Below are positions 43,663 through 51,784 of a stretch of 64,000 bases of DNA, piece by piece. The stretch is from the NCBI GenBank assembly GCA_023389035.1, contig JAEWFC010000004.1:124001-188000 (forward strand), in the 5' to 3' direction. Source of the stretch: Acidobacteriota bacterium (GTDB lineage Bacteria > Acidobacteriota > Blastocatellia > Pyrinomonadales > Pyrinomonadaceae). The notes under the pieces are model-generated. The model did no database searches. It was not told where the DNA came from and saw only the letters and a list, made by a program, of their open reading frames with translations. Position 1 is the first letter of the stretch. Each line of letters starts with the position of its first letter. Made by a program: the position numbers and the translations under genes.

Positions 43663-43837
43663 GCCATTAGCGAGGCCGTCCCTCCGCGAGGGCGTCGATT
43701 ACTATTTCGAAAACGGTCTGATGGTACTGACCGCGAAATTTCTCCTGGAACGCGGCTATTGCTGCGGGAACGGCTGCCGGCACTGTCCATACCCGGCCGA
43801 AGAAGATCACAATAAAAATTCTTCGAGCTCATTATGA
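43646..43837 (+). CDS. DUF5522 small cysteine-motif protein
   Basis: The 63-residue protein has E-G-V-D-Y-Y-F-E-N-G-L-M-V-L-T-A-K-F-L and CCGNGCRHCPY, the DUF5522 signature, suggesting metal or cluster binding by its four cysteines. Its start lies within the tlyA end (17-base overlap), so translation may be coupled. Its last 31 bases overlap arsR on the other strand. Confidence 0.85.
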   Translation: MKRPPEPLARPSLREGVDYYFENGLMVLTAKFLLERGYCCGNGCRHCPYPAEEDHNKNSSSSL

Positions 43838-44298
43838 GTGTCTGCCGTTGATCGGCGCACCGGCTCTTCGGCCTTTACCTCGGCTGCGGCCTGATTTGTC
43901 GAGTGTGCCTGACCAATGAAATCGATAGGTGTGCGGGCGATCTGCACGAGCAGTTCCGGAGTGCAGCATACCATCTCGTAATTACTTAGATCTACGCGAG
44001 AGACCTCAAGAGTTTCCATCCAATCGAGAGCAGCTTCCAATGCACGCCTCGCTCCGGCATTTTCAGGCCAGACAATGCTGTAATGCATCCATTTGCCGTC
44101 ACGGCGTGCCTCTACCAGCCCTGCATTTCGAAGGTAAGCCAAATGCCGCGAGATCTTTGGCTGGCTGTCGCCCAAAACCTCGGTGAAGAAACAGACACAG
44201 ACCTCGTTATTCCGCACCAGGTTTAGAAGCCTAAGCCTGGTTTTATCGGCCAAAGCCATGTAGAGCGTTTCCATATATGTCAAGGCGTTTGTGTCCAT
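43807..44298 (-). CDS. arsR: ArsR-family arsenic-responsive repressor
   Basis: The 163-residue winged-helix protein has the ArsR metalloid-binding-type motif N-E-V-C-V-C-F-F (two Cys separated by Val in the recognition-helix approach) and a recognition helix S-Q-P-K-I-S-R-H-L. A C-terminal extension has another C-C pair (Y-E-M-V-C-C-T-P). It would release DNA when As(III) binds. It is divergent from arsI, with the operator-like palindrome 71-92 bases upstream of its start. Confidence 0.92.
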   Translation of the reverse strand: MDTNALTYMETLYMALADKTRLRLLNLVRNNEVCVCFFTEVLGDSQPKISRHLAYLRNAGLVEARRDGKWMHYSIVWPENAGARRALEAALDWMETLEVSRVDLSNYEMVCCTPELLVQIARTPIDFIGQAHSTNQAAAEVKAEEPVRRSTADTHNELEEFLL

Positions 44299-44331
44299 GA
44301 AATAATTTTAGCACAAATGTCAAAATAGTTA

Positions 44332-44360
44332 TTGACAGCTATAAATCGTTTCGTTATATT
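44332..44360 (+). promoter_or_regulatory. Near-consensus sigma-70 promoter of the ars operon
   Basis: TTGACA (44332-44337), 17 bp, then TATATT (44355-44360). The start would be near 44367, next to the palindrome, and 47 bases before arsI. Confidence 0.8.
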
Positions 44361-44368
44361 CGTTTTAC

Positions 44369-44390
44369 CATATATGTTTAAGCATATATG
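44369..44390. promoter_or_regulatory. Predicted ArsR operator
   Basis: CATATATG-TTTAAG-CATATATG forms a 22-bp inverted repeat just downstream of the -10, where a repressor would block transcription. It agrees with ArsR-type A/T-rich palindromes. A third CATATATG lies within the arsR coding start region (about 44273). Confidence 0.65.
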
Positions 44391-44413
44391 ATTTCAACAC
44401 GGAGCGAAATATT

Positions 44414-44989
44414 ATGAGCGAAAACAAAGTCACATTCCTTAAGCCACATATATCACTGAACGTTTCTAATATCGATCAAAGTGTCGATTTCTACAAAAAG
44501 CTCTTCGGAATCGAACCCCTAAAGTACATTCAGAGCGAATCTACAGTTAATATCTTCGAAAACGACGCCGCCGAACAGAGCATGAAGCCGCTAATGGGTT
44601 ATGCAAAGTTCGACGTCGAAAATCCTCCGCTGAACTTCGTTCTCAACGAAGTTCCGTTCTCCGAGGGCGGAACGCTTTCCCATCTCGGCATCCAGGCCGC
44701 CTCGACCGATGACGTACTGCAGACGCGGGAACGCTGGATCGAGTCCGGTCTTCTCACCGTCGACGAGATGAAGGTCGATTGCTGCTACGCACTGCAGGAC
44801 AAGACCTGGGCCCGCGATCCTGATGGCAACGAATGGGAAGTGTTCGTCGTTCTCGAAAACACCGAACCTGTCGGCGAAGCCTGCGACTGCGGAACGAAGG
44901 TCGAGCACGCTGAGCTTTCGACCGCCGTCTGTTGCACGCCGGCCCAGAAGGCGTCTACCATTGCAGCGACCAATTCTACTTGCTGCTAA
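44414..44989 (+). CDS. arsI: ArsI/CadI-family vicinal-oxygen-chelate protein, probable C-As lyase
   Basis: The 191-residue protein has VOC-fold metal ligands H12, H90 and E142 and the ArsI-like vicinal pair C123/C124 in D-C-C-Y-A, which binds trivalent organoarsenicals. ArsI cleaves methyl from MAs(III), leaving As(III). The C-terminal tail adds C157/C159 (C-D-C), C173/C174 and C190/C191, a further thiol-rich region. It is first in an operon with acr3 and arsC. CadI-type cadmium function is an alternative. Confidence 0.88.
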   Translation: MSENKVTFLKPHISLNVSNIDQSVDFYKKLFGIEPLKYIQSESTVNIFENDAAEQSMKPLMGYAKFDVENPPLNFVLNEVPFSEGGTLSHLGIQAASTDDVLQTRERWIESGLLTVDEMKVDCCYALQDKTWARDPDGNEWEVFVVLENTEPVGEACDCGTKVEHAELSTAVCCTPAQKASTIAATNSTCC

Positions 44990-45001
44990 ATCGGAGGTTC
45001 G

Positions 45002-46171
45002 ATGGACGAACATTCTTTCTTTACCCTTTCTGTCCATGCCGGCGAAGACCGCGAGGCGAATTTCGGGGCACTGTCTGTCCCGATCTATCCGGCTTCGGTC
45101 TTCGCCTTTACAGACGCTGACGAAGGCGTCGCCATTCATAACGACGAAAAGCCCGGATACTTTTACGGGCGGCTTGGTAACCCAACCCAGTCTGCGCTTG
45201 AAGCCGCAATGGCTGAACTTGAGGGTGGCGGTGGGGCTTTGGCCCTCGCGTCCGGGATGGCCGCGATTTCCGCCGCAACGTTCACTCTGCTCGACTCCGG
45301 AGGGCATATCGTAGCACCGAGATCGATGTACTCGACGACGACCAACTTCTTTAACCATATTGGCGAGAAGTTCGGCATAAAGACCTCGTATATTGACGCT
45401 GCTCGGCCGGAGGCATACGAAGAGGCGATCACACCTCAGACAAAAATGCTCTGGATCGAATCCCCGTCCAATCCTTTGGTCAAGATCACGGATATCGCCG
45501 AGGTAGCGGCGATCGGGAAATCGCGCGGTGTATCTACTGTCGTCGACAACACTTTCGCCACGCCGTTCAATCAGAGGCCGTTGGCACTCGGTGCGGACCT
45601 TGTGATCCACAGCGCCACGAAATATCTGGGCGGACATAGTGACCTTACAGCCGGCGTCGTCGTCGGCTGTTCGGAACTGGTCGAAAAGGTCCGCCATGGC
45701 GCCGCAAAGTTTTACGGTGGGAACATCGCCCCGCAGGTTGCGTGGCTTGTCCTCCGCGGTATTAAGACGCTCGCCCTTCGGATGGAGCGGCACAACGCCA
45801 ACGGTGTGGCCCTGGCCGAAGCATTGTCCGAACATCCGAGGGTTAAGCATGTCTATTATCCCGGCCTCACGTCCCATGAGAATCACGATGTCGCTCGACG
45901 GCAGATGCGCGGGTTCGGCGGAATGCTCGGCGTCGATGTCGGCACTGCCGAAGCTGCAAAATCATTCGTGAACCGCCTCAAGGTCTGCACATTTGCAACG
46001 TCCCTTGGCGGCGTTGAAACTCTGGTGCAGCCGGTCGCATTAATGACCCACGCAACACTGTCAGCAGAAGAACGCGTGAAAGCAGGCGTGTCGGATGGGC
46101 TTTTGCGAATTTCAGTAGGAATTGAGGATCTCGATGATATACGGCAAGACATATATGACGCGTTAGGATAG
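45002..46171 (+). CDS. Cys/Met metabolism PLP-dependent enzyme in the ars operon
   Basis: The 389-residue enzyme is of the cystathionine gamma-synthase/lyase, methionine gamma-lyase and sulfhydrylase family. The PLP lysine is in S-A-T-K-Y-L-G-G-H-S-D; Y-F-Y-G-R-L-G-N-P-T and S-G-M-A-A-I-S are also typical. The residue where methionine gamma-lyase has its Cys is Ser-Thr here (S-M-Y-S-T-T). The exact reaction cannot be assigned. It lies 12 bases after arsI and is an unusual member of an ars operon. Confidence 0.88.
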   Translation: MDEHSFFTLSVHAGEDREANFGALSVPIYPASVFAFTDADEGVAIHNDEKPGYFYGRLGNPTQSALEAAMAELEGGGGALALASGMAAISAATFTLLDSGGHIVAPRSMYSTTTNFFNHIGEKFGIKTSYIDAARPEAYEEAITPQTKMLWIESPSNPLVKITDIAEVAAIGKSRGVSTVVDNTFATPFNQRPLALGADLVIHSATKYLGGHSDLTAGVVVGCSELVEKVRHGAAKFYGGNIAPQVAWLVLRGIKTLALRMERHNANGVALAEALSEHPRVKHVYYPGLTSHENHDVARRQMRGFGGMLGVDVGTAEAAKSFVNRLKVCTFATSLGGVETLVQPVALMTHATLSAEERVKAGVSDGLLRISVGIEDLDDIRQDIYDALG

Positions 46172-46188
46172 TGGAGGAACTTATTAAA

Positions 46189-46776
46189 ATGGAACATCTC
46201 GTCATACTCGGATTCGTATTTCTTAACCTTTTCATGGTACTCGGGGCCGTGGACCTGTTTTATTACCACATCTGGAAGTACCGGCTTCATACCCGTCCGG
46301 AATCGCGATACGAACATAAACTCCACATGCTGTTCGCATTCATGATGGTCCCGGTTGCGTTTCTGCTTTTTTACGCGGATTTCGGCGGCTACGCCGTGTG
46401 GGCAGGCGTGATCGCAGTTGTTTCGGCTCTTGGCGTCGAGGTGATGGACGTGTTTTCGGAGAACGACAGTCGAGCTTCTATCGGCGGGCTTACGACCGGC
46501 GAATACTCGCTGCACGTTATCCTGACGATCCTTAAGGTCGCAGCTTTCACATTCATATTTGCGTCGAAACCGGCAGCGGCATGGAGTACTGATTCTCCGC
46601 TGTTTCTCGGGACATACGGATCGATGGGCGAGCTGATCGCGATGAAGGTAATGGCCGGCAGCTTTCTCGTCGGAATACTTCATTTGGCTGTGCTGAACCC
46701 GCGAGTCGCAAGCATAAATGTGAAAGCTGTCTGCGGGTACGCCGGTTGCAGCGGATCTGCGTGCTGTTCGCAATAA
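46189..46776 (+). CDS. Small His/Cys-rich membrane protein in the ars operon, unknown function
   Basis: The 195-residue product (GGAGGAAC precedes the ATG at 46189) has four or five hydrophobic segments. The first two are joined by a polar loop Y-Y-H-I-W-K-Y-R-L-H-T-R-P-E-S-R-Y-E-H-K, rich in His. The C-terminus ends in C-G-Y-A-G-C-S-G-S-A-C-C-S-Q, five cysteines in 14 residues, a likely As(III)- or metal-binding tail. It is too short for ArsP-type permeases. It is followed by acr3. I do not recognise the family. Confidence 0.75.
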   Translation: MEHLVILGFVFLNLFMVLGAVDLFYYHIWKYRLHTRPESRYEHKLHMLFAFMMVPVAFLLFYADFGGYAVWAGVIAVVSALGVEVMDVFSENDSRASIGGLTTGEYSLHVILTILKVAAFTFIFASKPAAAWSTDSPLFLGTYGSMGELIAMKVMAGSFLVGILHLAVLNPRVASINVKAVCGYAGCSGSACCSQ

Positions 46777-46848
46777 CTGGAACGGTTCAGGCATAATTGA
46801 CACCTCTCCACTTGCCGATATCTGCGTACGCGTATATGTTAGGAACAT

Positions 46849-47919
46849 ATGGCGACTAATTCGTCTGAAAACCCCTCTGAGAAGCGTCTATCCTTCCTGG
46901 ATCGCTTTCTGACCCTTTGGATATTCGTCGCGATGGGTGCAGGCGTAGCGATCGGCTATCTTTTTACCGGTGCACCCGACTTCATAAATCAGTTTCAGGT
47001 CGGTTCGACGAATATTCCCATCGCGATCGGCCTGATCCTGATGATGTATCCGCCGCTCGCCAAAGTTAAATACGAGGAACTGCCATCCGTCTTTCGCAAT
47101 GTGAAGATCCTTGCACTTTCGCTTGTCCAGAATTGGATCATCGGCCCCTTGCTGATGTTCGGCCTCGCGGTCGCGTTTCTCGCAGACAAGCCCGAGTACA
47201 TGATCGGCTTGATCATGATCGGAATCGCCCGCTGCATCGCGATGGTGATCGTCTGGAACGACCTCGCCAAGGGTGATAACGAATACGTCGCCGGGCTTGT
47301 AGCTTTCAACAGCATCTTTCAGGTCCTGTTTTACAGTCTCTACGCCTATATATTCGTAACGATCCTGCCGCCGCTTTTTGGGGTCACTGGGGCTGAGGTT
47401 AATATCAGCATTGCCCAGATCGCTGAGAGCGTTCTTATCTACCTTGGTATTCCGTTTTTTGCCGGAATGATAACCCGGTTCTTTTTGCACAGGTCTAAGG
47501 GGCTCGAGTGGTATGACAACGTCTTCATTCCAAAGATCAGCCCGATCACGCTTGTCGCCCTGCTGTTCACCATCGTGGTGATGTTCAGCTACAAGGGGCA
47601 GTTGATAGTTGAGATACCGTTCGACGTCGTCCGCATCGCTATACCGCTGGTGCTTTATTTTGTGATCATGTTCTTCTCGGCTTTTTACCTCGCTAAGAAG
47701 GCCGGTGCCGATTATCCAAAGAGCACTTCGCTTGCGTTCACCGCCGCGGGTAATAATTTCGAACTCGGTATTGCGGTCGCGATCGCGGTGTTTGGCATTA
47801 ATTCCGGAGTCGCGTTTGCTGCGGTGATCGGTCCGCTGATCGAAGTGCCCGTACTTATCCTGCTGGTCCGTGTGGCGCTGCGGCAGCGTGACAAGTTCGC
47901 TGAGACCGTCAGCGTTTGA
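46849..47919 (+). CDS. acr3: ACR3-type arsenite efflux permease
   Basis: The 356-residue membrane protein has about ten hydrophobic segments and ACR3-like stretches: G-L-I-L-M-M-Y-P-P-L-A-K-V, N-W-I-I-G-P-L-L-M-F, the essential Cys in I-G-I-A-R-C-I-A-M and F-T-A-A-G-N-N-F-E-L. It exports As(III) with proton drive. It is 72 bases after the membrane-protein gene and seven bases before arsC. Confidence 0.95.
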   Translation: MATNSSENPSEKRLSFLDRFLTLWIFVAMGAGVAIGYLFTGAPDFINQFQVGSTNIPIAIGLILMMYPPLAKVKYEELPSVFRNVKILALSLVQNWIIGPLLMFGLAVAFLADKPEYMIGLIMIGIARCIAMVIVWNDLAKGDNEYVAGLVAFNSIFQVLFYSLYAYIFVTILPPLFGVTGAEVNISIAQIAESVLIYLGIPFFAGMITRFFLHRSKGLEWYDNVFIPKISPITLVALLFTIVVMFSYKGQLIVEIPFDVVRIAIPLVLYFVIMFFSAFYLAKKAGADYPKSTSLAFTAAGNNFELGIAVAIAVFGINSGVAFAAVIGPLIEVPVLILLVRVALRQRDKFAETVSV

Positions 47920-47926
47920 TGATCCT

Positions 47927-48367
47927 ATGAATGAGTCGAAGCCCAGCATGCTGGTGCTGTGTACAGGCAATTCCGCACGATCACAGATGGCGGAAGGCAT
48001 CTTTCGCTCGATGTTCGGCGATCGATTTGACGTCTTCAGTGCGGGCACCGAGCCCAGCATCGTGCGGCCGGAGGCGATCGCGGCGATGGCCGAGATCGGC
48101 ATCGATATTTCCGGGCACCGCTCGAAATCGGTTGATGAATTTCGTGATCGGGAGATCGATCTCGTGATCACCGTTTGTGATAACGCCCGCGAAAACTGCC
48201 CATATTTCCCTGCCAGATCAAAACTCATCCACCATTCCTTTCCCGATCCCGCAGCTACACATGGCGACGACGCCACGCGGCTTGCGTCCTTCCGCTCGGT
48301 CCGTGACGAGATCCAAGCATACGCGGAAGAAGAACTATCCGACGTTATTTCGGAGCTGCAAATGTAG
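47927..48367 (+). CDS. arsC: Thioredoxin-coupled arsenate reductase
   Basis: The 146-residue protein is of the low-molecular-weight phosphatase type: C12 in C-T-G-N-S-A-R-S, plus C84 and C91, matching the C10/C82/C89 triad of S. aureus pI258 ArsC. It reduces As(V) to As(III) for Acr3. I start at ATG 47927; it follows acr3 by seven bases. A strong terminator follows at 48416. Confidence 0.94.
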   Translation: MNESKPSMLVLCTGNSARSQMAEGIFRSMFGDRFDVFSAGTEPSIVRPEAIAAMAEIGIDISGHRSKSVDEFRDREIDLVITVCDNARENCPYFPARSKLIHHSFPDPAATHGDDATRLASFRSVRDEIQAYAEEELSDVISELQM

Positions 48368-48415
48368 TTACGTCGTATTGTTTCGTGTAACATTCGTTGT
48401 ATCTTCAGCTGAAGA

Positions 48416-48438
48416 AATTGGGGATCGCGTCCCCAATT
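48416..48438. terminator. Hairpin between arsC and the AAA+ gene, bidirectional terminator
   Basis: AATTGGGGA and TCCCCAATT pair perfectly around TCGCG between two convergent genes. The A/T-rich stem ends could serve for release on both strands. Confidence 0.65.
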
Positions 48439-48456
48439 CCCATTCGAATTACTCGC

Positions 48457-49665
48457 TTAAGCCTCTTCGCTTTCTCCTTTTGACTTGCTCATCTGTGGGG
48501 CAGCTGATGCCTGCGGGATCGGCGCTCCGACGGCGTCCGATTTCGCATCCGGCACATCGCGTTCAGTTTCTCCGCCGTTATCGGCAACGATCATCTTGCC
48601 GGAATGCTTGGTGAACGTCAGCTTTTCCTGCGATTCATCGAAATCGACCATTACGAAATCGCCCGTTTCGATCTGCTGTGTAGCGACCAGGTTCGACAGC
48701 GGATAGACCAGGAACCGCTCGATGGCCCGCTTAAGGTGACGAGCGCCGTATTTGAGATCGATGCCTTCGCCAAGCAAGTATTCTTTTGCAGCGTCCGAAC
48801 ATTCAAAGATGAACTTCGTGCCCGCCGATTCCGTGATGCGGTCCTGAACGGATGTAAGCTCGATGTCGAGAATGCGTCGCAGGTGATGCTCTTTCAGGCT
48901 GCGGAAGACCACGACCTTATCGATACGGTTCATGAACTCCGGGGAGAATTTCCGTTTCGCAGCCTCGAGGGCAGTACGGTAGATCTTTGTGTCGATCTCG
49001 GTGTCTTCACGCGGCGTTCCCTGCTTGACCGGTGCGAAACCGATGCCGCCTGAGATCATATCGGACATCTCGCGGGCACCGAGGTTCGAGGTCATGATGA
49101 CGATCGCACGCGAAAAATCGACGCGGCGGTTGTCACCAAGTGTCAGCGTCGCCTTGTCCAAGATTCCCAGCAGCAGCTGCCACAGCGAATCTGATGCTTT
49201 TTCGATCTCGTCAAAGAGAACGAACGTGAGCTTGGTCTCTTCGGTGTGTGCCTTATCCAGGTTCTCCTGGGTCAGCATCGGTGACGTTTCGCGATGGCCG
49301 AGATACCCCGGAGGCGAACCGATAAGTTTTGCGATCTCGTGCGAATGCTGAAACTCGGCACAGTCGATCTTCACGACCGAGTGCGGATCATCGAACAACA
49401 CCTCAGACGCGGCCTCGACGACGCGGGTCTTACCCGAACCTGTCGGCCCGAGGAAAAGCATCGTTCCGATCGGCCGTGCAGGATTGTTCATGCCGGCGAG
49501 ATAGATCTGGAACAGCCCGCTCATGCGGCGGACGGCGCGTTCCTGCCCGACGATCAGCGAACTGAGCTTGTCCTCAAATTCAGCCGCCCGAGGGCTTTTG
49601 CGGTCCGGGTCGAGCATGACCCCTTTGCCCAGGTTGTCTTTCTTTTTGGCCGTCTCGTCTTTCAT
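48457..49665 (-). CDS. Single-module AAA+ protein like the ClpA/B second ATPase domain
   Basis: The 402-residue protein has a short charged N-terminus, then one AAA+ module of the ClpB D2 type: L-I-V-G-Q-E-R-A-V, Walker A GPTGSGKT, S-P-P-G-Y-L-G-H, Walker B V-L-F-D-E-I-E-K-A, S-N-L-G-A-R-E and a D2-small domain with Y-G-A-R-H-L-K-R-A-I-E. It lacks the Clp N-domain, D1 and a visible IGF loop. The C-terminus (about 365-402) is Pro/Ser-rich. It is probably a specialised unfoldase; a link to ars is not shown. Confidence 0.85.
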   Translation of the reverse strand: MKDETAKKKDNLGKGVMLDPDRKSPRAAEFEDKLSSLIVGQERAVRRMSGLFQIYLAGMNNPARPIGTMLFLGPTGSGKTRVVEAASEVLFDDPHSVVKIDCAEFQHSHEIAKLIGSPPGYLGHRETSPMLTQENLDKAHTEETKLTFVLFDEIEKASDSLWQLLLGILDKATLTLGDNRRVDFSRAIVIMTSNLGAREMSDMISGGIGFAPVKQGTPREDTEIDTKIYRTALEAAKRKFSPEFMNRIDKVVVFRSLKEHHLRRILDIELTSVQDRITESAGTKFIFECSDAAKEYLLGEGIDLKYGARHLKRAIERFLVYPLSNLVATQQIETGDFVMVDFDESQEKLTFTKHSGKMIVADNGGETERDVPDAKSDAVGAPIPQASAAPQMSKSKGESEEA

Positions 49666-49922
49666 CTTGTTCTATTTACTCCTTGTTCCGACGTCCGAAA
49701 CCCTACGGTTCCCGCAGCCTTTTTCGATCCCAGATTTCCGAGGTGCCTCAGGGTGCCGAGGGCTGATCCGTCGTAACTACAGATGATTTCAATATATTGT
49801 GCGTTGGCTGGATTTAGGTTCGAGCGATCCGGGTGCCGCCGCTGCCGGCGGGCCGTTTCCCCGTTATTATTTGCACACAATCGATAATTATTCAAGAACA
49901 AATTGCCCTCATTGACGATTCT

Positions 49923-51239
<1,317 letters not shown>

Positions 51240-51326
51240 TCTTTTCCTCTTCGAACACGTATCGAAATGCAACAAAAAGCATATCTTTACAGCGTTGCAT
51301 TAGCAAACGACCACTCCGCCATCTGC

Positions 51327-51725
51327 TCATTCCAGCACCATCACCTTCGATTCGCCGGTTACCAGGGTTTCGCCGTGCTGGTTTGCGGCGGTGGTATCTA
51401 GCGTGACGATGGGCTTGTCTTCGCGGATGTGCGTGACGCGGGATGTGACGGTCACGGTGTCGCCGATGAACACGGGTGCGGTGAACCGCATCGTCTGTGA
51501 AAGATAGACTATCTTTTCGGCGGCGAATTCCTCGCCCAGCACGGCCGAGATGAATGCACCGGTCAGCATTCCGTGGGCGATGCGGCGGCCGAAGCGTGTC
51601 GAGCGGGCGAAATCTTCATCGAGATGGATCGCGTTGTGGTCGCCGGAAAGGTCTGCGAATGCACGGACCATCTCATCCGTCACCAGTCGCGAGCGTGAAT
51701 ATGTATCGCCGATATTTATCTGCAT
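51327..51725 (-). CDS. MaoC-family (R)-specific enoyl-CoA hydratase
   Basis: The hot-dog-fold protein (132 residues from M-Q-I-N-I-G-D) has the hydratase-2 motif F-A-D-L-S-G-D-H-N-A-I-H-L-D with Asp and His. It hydrates enoyl-CoAs in fatty-acid or polyhydroxyalkanoate metabolism. The start is uncertain: an upstream ATG/GTG would add about 19 basic residues, without a better ribosome-binding site. It follows the terminase-like gene on the same strand. Confidence 0.85.
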   Translation of the reverse strand: MQINIGDTYSRSRLVTDEMVRAFADLSGDHNAIHLDEDFARSTRFGRRIAHGMLTGAFISAVLGEEFAAEKIVYLSQTMRFTAPVFIGDTVTVTSRVTHIREDKPIVTLDTTAANQHGETLVTGESKVMVLE

Positions 51726-51784
51726 ATTTCGTGAGGGTCTGCGTTTCGACATCATTTTGCGTCTATCCGGCGCCGCACGCAAGC

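Noticed and set aside
44591..45886. 431-codon - strand frame antisense to arsI and the PLP enzyme
   Set aside because: Both + strand genes are clear family members, and the antisense frame has no recognisable motif or start signal.
46888..48393. 501-codon - strand frame antisense to acr3 and arsC
   Set aside because: It is highly charged and motif-free, while acr3 and arsC are certain on the other strand.
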